Shown here one piece after another: positions 46,573 to 54,185 of a DNA stretch of 64,000 nt (position 1 is the first letter of the stretch; every line of letters starts with the position of its first letter). The DNA lies in contig NZ_AZES01000018.1 of the NCBI RefSeq assembly GCF_001434985.1, forward strand, positions 41,888-105,887, read 5' to 3'. Both the position numbers and the translations under genes were made by a program. Under the pieces are notes generated by a model. That model saw nothing but the letters and a program-made list of their open reading frames with translations. It was not told the DNA's origin and did not search any database. Source of the DNA: Companilactobacillus paralimentarius DSM 13238 = JCM 10415. Lineage in GTDB: Bacteria > Bacillota > Bacilli > Lactobacillales > Lactobacillaceae.

Positions 46573-46926
46573 CTATTTTTCTAACTTGAATTCAATTATG
46601 GAGTCACCGGTGGATTTAAAGAAATTAATATTGTCCGTAATATGTCCAACAATCTGTAATTGATCGATTATTTCGCCTGTCTGTTTGTAAAAGATCACTA
46701 AACTGTGAAGTGGCTTCCAATATCCAATATCACCAACTTCATAACCATCTGTTTTCGCCTTTTTAGCAGGCAATGCATTGGGAAAACGATAGGTCATTTC
46801 ACGTGAATATAGATTCATCATTTTCACTGATAAGGGCATTCTGCTCATTAATTCCTTAGCAGTATCGCTGTTATTAAAATCTGCGGTTAATTCTTGTCCG
46901 TTTAAAGTTATCTTTATTCTAGTCAT
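46573..46926 (-). CDS. Cyclophilin-like fold protein
   Basis: The product (117 residues) starts at the ATG 46926, because GGAGG lies nine bases ahead and it overlaps the cupin stop; a longer frame to 47061 is only a shadow of the cupin. MTRIKITLNGQELTADFNNS and the later GYWKPLHSLVIFYK and GHITDN segments fit the cyclophilin-like domain often found with oxidoreductases in lactobacilli. No isomerase active-site Arg set is evident, and the function is unknown. Confidence 0.82.
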   Translation of the reverse strand: MTRIKITLNGQELTADFNNSDTAKELMSRMPLSVKMMNLYSREMTYRFPNALPAKKAKTDGYEVGDIGYWKPLHSLVIFYKQTGEIIDQLQIVGHITDNINFFKSTGDSIIEFKLEK

Positions 46927-47350
46927 CGGTTTGGTCCTCCTTGGAGAGTTGGTCATAATCTGCATCTGAAACTGGTTCTTCCCAAATTGGTGTTCCAGCA
47001 GTGATTGCAATGTGACTGAACCAACTATCCTTAGTAGCCCCGTGCCAGTGCTTAACACCATCAGGCGTTACTACTACATCACCTGGATGCAACAGACGAG
47101 CTTTTTTGCCTTCTTCTTGATACCAGCCCTCACCGCCAGTTACCAAAAGGATCTGATAACCATTGTGATGAATGTGCCAGTTATTACGTGAACCTGGCTT
47201 GAAGGTAACGTTACTGACAGTCACATTCACATTTGGATCTTTTACTAATGAATTGTGATAAGTCAAACCAGTAAAATATTTTTGAAATTTTAAATTTTCA
47301 TCGCCAATAGCGAATAGTCCATTCTTTACTTCATCTTCACTTGTACTCAT
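46919..47350 (-). CDS. Cupin-domain protein
   Basis: The 143-residue protein has a conserved cupin barrel: motif one NNWHIHHNGYQILLVTGGEGWYQ with metal-type His residues (pieces WHIHHNGYQ and GGEGWYQ), and motif two PGDVVVTPDGVKHWHGA. The first 40 residues resemble the truncated end of a carboxymuconolactone decarboxylase, a fusion known from this cupin family. A metal enzyme or sensor acting on small carbonyl compounds is likely. Its stop overlaps the next start. Confidence 0.88.
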   Translation of the reverse strand: MSTSEDEVKNGLFAIGDENLKFQKYFTGLTYHNSLVKDPNVNVTVSNVTFKPGSRNNWHIHHNGYQILLVTGGEGWYQEEGKKARLLHPGDVVVTPDGVKHWHGATKDSWFSHIAITAGTPIWEEPVSDADYDQLSKEDQTDD

Positions 47351-47381
47351 AATACTTTATGCCCCCATTAATTTTTGGCCG

Positions 47382-47758
47382 TTAAGTCAATTCCGTTTGT
47401 TCAATAATTTTGTTCTTTAATGCTTCTCGAAATTCATTATAGAAAAACTTATTTGATAATTTCATTGTTTCATTCAACGCATAAACCGTTAACGTATAGT
47501 TGTGCAGTTTGTCTGGTGGCGTTGGGCCAGGATATATTCATCAGTCACTGGAATATCCGTAACTAATCAATGAATAAATGGGAAAACAGTTCTGGGAACG
47601 GCATCATAGTCAGCCAGTGAAATAGCTAAGTATTTCGTATCTTTTGCATTCAAAGTAATTGGAAACGAGATGACCGGCTGATCACTTTGTTTTATTTCTG
47701 AATATTTAGTGTATTTATCTGGTAAAAATCCTTGATTCAAACTAACCTTAACTTGCAT
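47382..47758 (-). pseudogene. PEBP/YbhB-family protein, broken by a stop and a frameshift
   Basis: The first 63 codons (KYLAISLADYDAVPRTVFPFIH) are typical of YbhB/PEBP proteins; the family then has a Trp, and here the codon is TGA (a TGG to TGA change). The same frame goes on for about 14 codons, then the homology jumps frame near 47528 to GPTPPDKLHNYTLTVYAL and ends at TAA 47382. About 40 residues between these parts are missing. So there is a nonsense change plus a deletion with frameshift. The remaining coding sequence reads well, so the loss looks recent. Confidence 0.88.
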
Positions 47759-47773
47759 GTAAACAACTCCTTT

Positions 47774-48412
47774 TTAATAAAATGAAGGTTTATCCCACTC
47801 GGTATTTGGTTCTACGACACCGATACTTTGAGCGGCATACAATTTGGAATCATTGACTATATCAGTGACTAATTTGACAACTGCTTGACGAGTAACTTGA
47901 GTGCCTCTCATTGGCTGGCCTTGGGGAACTATTTCATATTTATAATTATTATCTTGGTTGTACAACCAACTCATCCTCAAAAAGGTATATTGCAAACCGC
48001 TTTCGTCAATTACGGCAGCGGCTTTTTTAATACTTGTATAATCACCCATCATCCGCGCATTCCATTGACCAAATTTTCCAGCAACTTCATCATAAATACC
48101 TAAACCACCGGCAACAATCAAACGTTCTACATGATTATTCTTCATCGCCGCGACTACATTTTTATTAGCATCGATAAAATGACCAGTGGCCATGTAGACA
48201 ATGTCCTGACCTTTGATAGCAAAGTTTAGATCCTCTAGATTGTTCCAATCACCATCAATGATTGAAATATGCGGATTGTCAGCATATTCGGTCAATCTTC
48301 GTCCAGCACGTCTAGCGAAAAGAGTTATTTGTGAATCTGTTTCATTCAATAACATTGGAATCAAATATTTAGAAATATTACTTGTAGCACCTAATAAAAT
48401 AACTTTTTTCAT
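47774..48412 (-). CDS. NmrA/SDR-like NAD(P)-binding protein
   Basis: The 212-residue product has a Rossmann start VILLGATSNISKYLIP, a MATGHF strand end, and GGLGIYDEV, and belongs to the atypical SDR (NAD(P)H-binding, YwnB-like) group. No YxxxK pair is present. It is the intact relative of the broken gene at 45133. It lies ten bases behind the SDR at 48422 in the LysR-linked run. Confidence 0.88.
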   Translation of the reverse strand: MKKVILLGATSNISKYLIPMLLNETDSQITLFARRAGRRLTEYADNPHISIIDGDWNNLEDLNFAIKGQDIVYMATGHFIDANKNVVAAMKNNHVERLIVAGGLGIYDEVAGKFGQWNARMMGDYTSIKKAAAVIDESGLQYTFLRMSWLYNQDNNYKYEIVPQGQPMRGTQVTRQAVVKLVTDIVNDSKLYAAQSIGVVEPNTEWDKPSFY

Positions 48413-48421
48413 AACTTTCTC

Positions 48422-49165
48422 CTAACCTTGCTTTGTTGGGTAAACAGTGAATTCATTGACATTGACATCTTCTGGTTGATCAATAGCAAAGTTAACGACA
48501 CGAGCAATAGCATCTGGAGTAATACCAACGGATTGATAAAGTTTATCCATTCCTTGTTTAGAACTCTTATCAGTAATGTGTTGTAATAACTCAGTATTGA
48601 TGGCAGCTGGGTAAATCGTGGCGGTTCTAATGTTAGTTTGTTCCTTAGCACTTTCCATCCGGATTACTTCCATTAGATTTCTGACTGCAAACTTAGTTGC
48701 ACCATAAACACCCGAACCGATAAAACTCTTTAAACCAGCAACTGAAGAAGTGGTAATAATTTGGCCATGTTTTTGACTTGTAAAATCTGGCATTACAGCG
48801 GCCACGCCATTTAAGACACCTTTCAAGTTGACATCGATCATGGCGTTCCATTCATTAGTCTTTAAAGCACTGATTGGTGAAGTTGGCATGATACCTGCAT
48901 TATTATAAATAACATCGATAGCCCCAAATTTCTCTTTAGCTAAAGCAACTAGAGCTTTCAAATCTTCGGGATCTGTTACATCGGTTACTCGATAAGCAGC
49001 TTTGCCACCATTATCGATGATGCTTTGACTGATTTCTTGTAAACGTTCTTCACGTCTAGCTCCTAAAACAACGGCTGCTCCATTCTTAGCTAACAACTTA
49101 GCAGTTGCTTCTCCAATTCCTGATGATGCTCCTGTAATTACGACTACTTTATTTTCTACTGACAT
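48422..49165 (-). CDS. Short-chain dehydrogenase
   Basis: A classical SDR of 247 residues with TGASSGIG, NNAG, TTSSVAG, YGATK and PAAINTE. GARREERL after the second strand suggests NADP use. It belongs to the branch often found with LysR regulators and flavodoxin-like genes in lactobacilli; the substrate is unknown. A GGAGG site precedes the ATG. It is the first intact gene of the run. Confidence 0.92.
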   Translation of the reverse strand: MSVENKVVVITGASSGIGEATAKLLAKNGAAVVLGARREERLQEISQSIIDNGGKAAYRVTDVTDPEDLKALVALAKEKFGAIDVIYNNAGIMPTSPISALKTNEWNAMIDVNLKGVLNGVAAVMPDFTSQKHGQIITTSSVAGLKSFIGSGVYGATKFAVRNLMEVIRMESAKEQTNIRTATIYPAAINTELLQHITDKSSKQGMDKLYQSVGITPDAIARVVNFAIDQPEDVNVNEFTVYPTKQG

Positions 49166-49218
49166 ATTAATGTCCTCCTATTTTTCCTTATTAAAAACAT
49201 GGTGATAACTAACAGCAT

Positions 49219-49392
49219 TTATTTGACGGTGATTATTTTTATTGAAGACGATTTTTCGCCATCTGTGGATCTTTGATTGCCCTGAACAACGGTTGAATTA
49301 TCGCTCGGTCCGTATCGAAAACTGATAAATAATAGCAGACCTACAAACACCATTGTTCTAATTAAATATTTAAACTGTTTGTTCATCCCCAT
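49219..49392 (-). CDS. Short membrane-anchored ORF, probable gene remnant
   Basis: A 57-codon frame (start at 49392, or 49386) has one hydrophobic helix (about residues 10-25) and a polar stalk, then ends at IKIITVK followed by TAA. In secreted cyclophilin-like proteins of lactobacilli a similar anchor and stalk lead into an IKITVNG strand, which is also how the gene at 46926 begins. So this may be the front end of such a gene whose domain has been deleted. It directly precedes the SDR site at 49166. The binding site is poor. Confidence 0.4.
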   Translation of the reverse strand: MGMNKQFKYLIRTMVFVGLLLFISFRYGPSDNSTVVQGNQRSTDGEKSSSIKIITVK

Positions 49393-49429
49393 TTCTTTTC
49401 GTTGTGATTTCTTCTTAATTACAAATACT

Positions 49430-49457
49430 AGTATAGCCGGGTTATAAAGAATTTGAA
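49430..49457 (-). promoter_or_regulatory. Promoter of the oxidoreductase run
   Basis: On the minus strand TTCAAA (49452-49457) and TATACT (49430-49435) are 16 bases apart. All genes from 49392 to 45133 could be read from here. Confidence 0.5.
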
Positions 49458-49468
49458 GAATCTAAAAG

Positions 49469-49498
49469 TTGAGGTTGTATCAACCATAGGTTTATACT
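49469..49498 (+). promoter_or_regulatory. lysR promoter with a dyad in its spacer
   Basis: TTGAGG (49469-49474) and TATACT (49493-49498) are 18 bases apart. The dyad GGTTG-TAT-CAACC (49473-49485) overlaps the -35 and spacer. It is a good candidate for the LysR protein's binding site and for autorepression. Confidence 0.55.
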
Positions 49499-49520
49499 TG
49501 CAACAATAGGAGAATATATC

Positions 49521-50414
49521 ATGGATATAACACAATTACAGACTTTTATCAGAGTCAGCGAGTACGGTAGCTTTACTAAAGCTGGCGAACAAAGTTTCAT
49601 TTCAGGAACAGCGGTCATGAAGCAGATCAATCGATTAGAGAATGAATTGAACTTACAACTATTTGTTCGGACTGCCACTGGCACAAAGCTCACCATTGAA
49701 GGACAGACTTTTTTACCTTATGCTAAACAGATTCTGAATATGTTAGACACCGCTATCGAAGAAACAAGAAAATCTTCCATTATTGGCCAAAATATTATTA
49801 CTGTGGGAACCTCGATCTTGCATCCGGCTGATCCATTCATGGATATTTGGAAAAAAATAACCGCACAGATGTCAGATTTTCAAATCCGCATCGTGCAGTT
49901 ACAAGAAGATCTCCAATCCCAAAACCGTGAGTACGCCACCTTGGGAAGAAGTTGTGATTTAATTGTTGGTACATTTGATAATGCCACTTTAAAACAGTCT
50001 TTTAAGGCTTTACAACTAGGACAATATGACTTCGGTATTGCCGTCAGAAGTGACAATCCTTTAGCTAAATTGAGTGAAATATCATTCAATGACTTAAAAG
50101 GACAATCATTATTGAGTGTTCCGATGGGAATCAGTAACACTAATGATCAGTTACGAAGAATTATTGCAAAAGACCATCCGCAAATAAAAGTAGTCGAAAC
50201 GAGCGGTCGATATGATATGAATACCTTTAATCAGGCTGTTGAGGAGAATATCCCTTTGATTACCGTTACACCTTGGAAAAGAATCCATCCTAATTTAGTT
50301 TCAATACCTTTGAAAACCGACGTTCACGTACCTTATGGTATTTTAACTACCAAATTACCTGGTAGTACTGTTGATAAATTTATGTTGCAACTAAATAAAA
50401 TTCTAAACAAATAA
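49521..50414 (+). CDS. LysR-family regulator of the oxidoreductase run
   Basis: The 297-residue protein starts MDITQLQTFIRVSEYGSFT with the LysR winged helix (KAGEQSFISGTAVMKQINRLE), then the periplasmic-binding-like effector domain. AGGAG lies seven bases ahead of the ATG. It is divergent from the oxidoreductase run across a 128-base gap, the classic layout for a LysR regulator and its targets. The effector is unknown; related clusters respond to reactive aldehydes or oxidative stress in some bacteria. Confidence 0.92.
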   Translation: MDITQLQTFIRVSEYGSFTKAGEQSFISGTAVMKQINRLENELNLQLFVRTATGTKLTIEGQTFLPYAKQILNMLDTAIEETRKSSIIGQNIITVGTSILHPADPFMDIWKKITAQMSDFQIRIVQLQEDLQSQNREYATLGRSCDLIVGTFDNATLKQSFKALQLGQYDFGIAVRSDNPLAKLSEISFNDLKGQSLLSVPMGISNTNDQLRRIIAKDHPQIKVVETSGRYDMNTFNQAVEENIPLITVTPWKRIHPNLVSIPLKTDVHVPYGILTTKLPGSTVDKFMLQLNKILNK

Positions 50415-50434
50415 AAAAATTAAGATTGAAGTTG

Positions 50435-50977
50435 CTACTGCAAATCTTCCCTAAGTAAACTGTATAAATTCTCATCATGAAAGCCATCATCCAATAACTC
50501 ATTTTGGCGCAATGTTCCTTCCAAAATAAAACCGGCCCGCTTGGCTACTGCATTACTAGCTTCATTGTCAACAGCCGCTTGGATTATGACACGATTTAGG
50601 CCATAATCTTCAAAGCCTAAGTTAGCAATACATTTTACTGCTCTTGTCACGATACCCCTTCCCTGAAACTTCTTGCCCAACCAATAACCAATATCAGCAC
50701 TGGCTCGTAAATGGTCAAAGTGATTAAAACTGATCATTCCAGCAATTTCATTTTGATACCAAATTACAAGATTCAATGAATCTTTCGTTCCCATATGGCG
50801 GTTAGTCATCTGTAAAAATTCAACTTCATCACTTGCCACTTTAGTTAATTGTAACCATGGTAAATAATATTCAAAATATTCTCGTTGCTCGTCTAACAAT
50901 TTGAATAATTTGGGACCGTCAATTTTGGGTCTTGGTATCGCTAGTTTAATATCGTCTGATACTTCGCAAGATAACAT
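50435..50977 (-). CDS. GNAT N-acetyltransferase (RimJ/RimL type)
   Basis: The product (180 residues) starts at the ATG 50977 (MLSCEVSDDIKLAIPRPK, like ribosomal-protein serine acetyltransferases), with AAAGGAAG about ten bases ahead; the earlier ATG at 51019 has no proper site. IGYWLGKKFQGRGIVTRAVKC holds the acetyl-CoA loop QGRGI, and NEASNAVAKRAGF is the usual late motif. It is convergent with the LysR gene. Confidence 0.88.
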   Translation of the reverse strand: MLSCEVSDDIKLAIPRPKIDGPKLFKLLDEQREYFEYYLPWLQLTKVASDEVEFLQMTNRHMGTKDSLNLVIWYQNEIAGMISFNHFDHLRASADIGYWLGKKFQGRGIVTRAVKCIANLGFEDYGLNRVIIQAAVDNEASNAVAKRAGFILEGTLRQNELLDDGFHDENLYSLLREDLQ

Positions 50978-51124
50978 CCACTTACCGCTTCCTTTATTGC
51001 CCAACAAGATTTTTGTCATTCCTAAGTAGGCATTTTTTTGAGTTACATTTTTCTTTAATTAATATTATTTTTATTCATTATTTAAGAAAAACCAAAAATT
51101 TTAAAAATCTATCTCCTAAAACGT

Positions 51125-51174
51125 AAGAGATGAAATTTCAGTAATTCAACTCTATTACTGAAACTTTATCTCTT
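51125..51174. repeat. 21-bp inverted repeat (hairpin)
   Basis: Arms 51125-51145 and 51154-51174 pair with one mismatch and one G-U around an 8-base loop. T-rich sequence flanks both sides. No gene ends directly before it on either strand. Confidence 0.7.
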
Positions 51175-51300
51175 TTCTATTTTTATTAGTTTCTATAATT
51201 CTTTTCTCATAATCTAAAATAATCTTCCATAAAACGATTTTTAACTTATCATTGTTTGTTGATATAACGCATTATTTGACGCTTACCCTTAGATTTTGTC

Positions 51301-51336
51301 TGTTATACTGAAACCACTTACAAACCAACAGGTTTG
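51301..51336 (+). promoter_or_regulatory. Promoter and dyad of the surface-protein gene
   Basis: TGTTATACT (51301-51309) is an extended -10. CAAACC-AACA-GGTTTG (51321-51336) lies a few bases after the expected start point and may be an operator or a leader hairpin. Confidence 0.5.
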
Positions 51337-51370
51337 AAAATTCCCTACCACAAAACGCAAGGAGTTTATT

Positions 51371-53293
51371 ATGAAAAAGAAAACAATCTTACTATCAGCT
51401 ATTATTTTAGGAGGTTTCGCAGCCCCTGTCGTACAACAAACAGTTGTTAACGCACAGACTGTCCAAACTGAAGTCACTCAGAACAAAAAAGACCAGGAAG
51501 GTAAAAGTAGTAATAATCAAGAACCACGTACTAACAAAATTAAATTAGGTGATAAAATTTCCTTGGATCAATTAAATGCTGAAACCAGCATCGTAGTTCC
51601 CTCTACAAATAAAGATGTTAATACCAAATTAGATGATATTTTTGTTAATCTTACTGATGAGGAACTTGCTGAATTAAAAGCTAATAAATAAACCACCTTC
51701 CAAGTCAATGACTTAGAAATTACCACTAATTGGAAGGGTTCTCTTAGTTATGAGAGTGTTAGTCCCGACATGCAATTACAATATGACGATAACACTCAGA
51801 CGCTTTCTTTACTAGATGATTCTAAAAAAGTTAATCATATCACCTATGAATTAATCAATGGTGACGCTAATGTTCATTATGTTTTCAAAGATACTGGTGA
51901 AGAAATTTATCAAAAAGTCCATAAAGAAGCCTTTGAATCCTCTGAACAAGATTTCACAGTTAAAAGATTAGAATCCCTTGAAAAGGGCTATTTATTAAAA
52001 GGACATTTTGACGCTGTCTCTATTGACTTAGATAATCTTGCTAATGTTGCGGACCCCTTAAGACCGACTGACATTAGTTTTGAAGAGGAACCTCTTGTTA
52101 AAGAATTTGATCGTGACAAGATTAACAAAGATAACGCCGAATTTACTGTCAAATTAGAAAAGGCAAAACCTACTACTTTTAATTTAAATGTTTATTTGGA
52201 TGGTAAAATTTTCTCCAAACAGAGTGTTACAGCTGATATTTTCACAAAAATTCCTAAACAAACTGATGAAAAATTACCAGATCCGGCAACAGCCAAGCTA
52301 AACAACAATAAAACATATACCGACATGAGTTACTCTTACTTTCCACAAATGGGAGTATCCACAATGTCTGGTAAAGCCTTCCACCAAACTATTTTCGACG
52401 TTGTAAATAACGGAATAGATGAGCCTACAACCGAAGACTTTTTTAATCAAGCTTTAAAATATTATACACTCGATATGAGAGTACGTTTTATGCTAGCTGG
52501 TCGTAAACAAAATATCTACATTTACTATGAATCAGATGATTATTCCGAAGAAGAAGCCAATTCTACCGTAACTTCTAACGTACATATCAATTCCAATCTA
52601 GGATTACAAACAGTTCTAAATGTTACCGGTAAAAAAGGTGAAACTGTCCTTGTCAAAGTACCTCAAATTGAAGGTTACAAACCTGACAAAGAAACCGTTA
52701 AAGCCAAAATAAATGAAGACGGTACTATTACTACTGATGAAAAAGTAAAATATTATTTAATTGAAGATGATGAAGGTTCAGGTTCTACTAAACCACCAGT
52801 TACTACCCCCGAACCAAACCCTAATCCAACTTCAAATCCTAATCCTGCTCCAAATCCTAATCCTGCTCCAAATCCTAATCCAGATAAAATGAATGGATTC
52901 GTTGGTACTATGAAACAATACGTTAAATTGTATCAATTAGAAAAAGGGCAAATGAAACTTATCACCAATAAAGAATTGGGTAAGCATTCCAATTGGAAAT
53001 TTGATCAAACTATTAAAGTAAATGGCAAAATTTACTACCGTGTTGCTACTAATGAATGGGTCGATGCTAAAACCGTTTATCGTTACCAAGTTGAATCCGG
53101 TATTGTTGAAACCAAAGATAAAGAATTTACCAGTTTAGTTAGTTCTGATGCCAAATTAATTTCTAACCGTGGTCTAGGAGCTCATTCATCTTGGCAATAC
53201 GACCGTATTGCCTACTTAGGTGATAACGAAGAGAAATACTATCGTGTTGCCACTGATGAATTCATTGCTTTTAATGATGTTATCCAAAAATAG
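51371..53293 (+). pseudogene. Secreted surface protein with MucBP- and SLAP-like parts, one in-frame TAA
   Basis: From the ATG at 51371 (AAGGAG ahead) the frame has a signal peptide (AAPVVQQTVVNAQT cleavage region, about residue 29), then stops at TAA 51689-51691, codon 107. The same frame runs on from ACC at 51692 to the stop at 53293 without any shift, for 640 codons in all. The second part has a beta-rich region, a MucBP-like domain (INSNLGLQTVLNVTGKKGE), a Pro-Asn repeat (52835-52882), and two SLAP/SH3-like cell-wall modules (KIYYRVATNEWVDAKTVY and KYYRVATDEFIAF). No LPxTG is present, so wall binding would be through the last modules. Confidence 0.85.
52835..52882 (+). repeat. 18-base tandem repeat coding Pro-Asn
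   Basis: Units AATCCTAATCCTGCTCCA at 52835 and 52853 are identical, and a 12-base partial copy follows at 52871. They encode NPNPAP and would change number easily by slippage. Confidence 0.85.
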
Positions 53294-53300
53294 ATTAAAA

Positions 53301-53330
53301 AAAAGCAGTCCTTTTACGGGCTGTTTTTTA
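53301..53330. terminator. Bidirectional terminator, surface gene / map
   Basis: GCAGTCC (53305-53311) pairs with GGGCTGT (53318-53324), with A and T tracts on both sides. It serves two convergent genes. Confidence 0.85.
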
Positions 53331-53331
53331 G

Positions 53332-54171
53332 TTATTTCATTTGATTATGTTCTTTTAAATATTTACGTGCCCAACTGAGATACTTCTCATCCTCAGCAGC
53401 ATCTTGTGATGTTAAAATTTGGGGACCATTTTCTGTAATAGCCAAAGTATGTTCATATTGTGCAGACCATGAACCATCGGCACTAGCATAATAGATCCAA
53501 TCATCGTTAGGATCATCCAACGAACGATCAACAATTTCCCATGTTCCTTCGTTAATCATAGGTTCAATTGTAATTGTCATACCATTTTTAAGACGTAATC
53601 CTTTACCTGGTTCACCATAGTGTAAGACATCAGGTTGTTCATGCATTGTTGGTTGAATACCATGTCCACAGAGTTCTCTGACATCCCCATAACCATGTTC
53701 ATCTTCTGTGTAATGCTGGATTGCATAACCAATATCACCTAATCGATTACCCTCAATACTCTGAGCAATTCCTAAATATAGTGATTTCTTGGTAACTTCC
53801 ATCAAATCAGATGTTTCTTGAGTAACTGAACCAACGGCATAGCTCCAACAAGAATCGCTTTGGTAACCTTTATAGCTGACGGTCATATCTACCTTAACTA
53901 GGTCGCCTTCTTTTAAAATCAAATCTTTACGCGGTGTACCATGTGCAACTTCATCATTAACGTCAACACAAGTTGCATACTTGTAACCTTCGAATCCCTT
54001 TTCAGAAGGAACGGCTCCATGGCTAACAATATAATCATTAGCAAATTCCTCAATTGAATATGCTGAAATACCAGGTTTAATCATATCGCGCAAGCCCAAA
54101 TGGACTCCAGCCAATATCTTTCCTGATTCACGCATACCTTCGATCTCTCGTTCTGACTTCAATGTAATCAT
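53332..54171 (-). CDS. map: Methionine aminopeptidase
   Basis: The enzyme removes the starting Met from new proteins. The product has 279 residues from the ATG at 54171 (GGGAGAG ahead). Metal ligands are visible: Asp in VKVDMTVSY, Asp in YQSDSCW, His in GHGIQPTMHE, Glu in TIEPMINEG and Glu in QYEHTLAI. The C-terminus has about 25 extra residues compared with the short E. coli form. It is followed by the convergent surface gene and preceded by uvrC. Confidence 0.97.
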   Translation of the reverse strand: MITLKSEREIEGMRESGKILAGVHLGLRDMIKPGISAYSIEEFANDYIVSHGAVPSEKGFEGYKYATCVDVNDEVAHGTPRKDLILKEGDLVKVDMTVSYKGYQSDSCWSYAVGSVTQETSDLMEVTKKSLYLGIAQSIEGNRLGDIGYAIQHYTEDEHGYGDVRELCGHGIQPTMHEQPDVLHYGEPGKGLRLKNGMTITIEPMINEGTWEIVDRSLDDPNDDWIYYASADGSWSAQYEHTLAITENGPQILTSQDAAEDEKYLSWARKYLKEHNQMK

Positions 54172-54185
54172 CAAATCTCTCCCTT

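Larger units (their letters stand above)
50978..51370. other. Gap between GNAT and the surface-protein gene
   Basis: This 390-base AT-rich gap holds a 21-bp hairpin (51125-51174), an extended -10 (TGTTATACT, 51301-51309) pointing to the surface gene, and the dyad CAAACC-AACA-GGTTTG (51321-51336) just after the predicted start point. No open frame worth calling. Confidence 0.55.

Noticed and set aside
46927..47061. N-terminal extension of the cyclophilin-like frame
   Set aside because: It lies inside the cupin gene in another frame; the ATG at 46926 has GGAGG ahead and fits the domain start.
45664..51691. Stop-codon reassignment to explain the in-frame TAA and TGA codons
   Set aside because: All housekeeping genes here end normally at TAA, TGA or TAG, and the PEBP gene also has a frameshift. 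Independent decay is simpler.
52835..52882. Short direct repeats as a CRISPR array
   Set aside because: The units are contiguous, have no spacers and encode an in-frame Pro-Asn linker.
51770..53293. Second half of the surface gene as a separate gene from the ATG at 51770
   Set aside because: No ribosome site, no signal peptide, and homology-like sequence continues back to the in-frame TAA, so it is the rest of the same gene.
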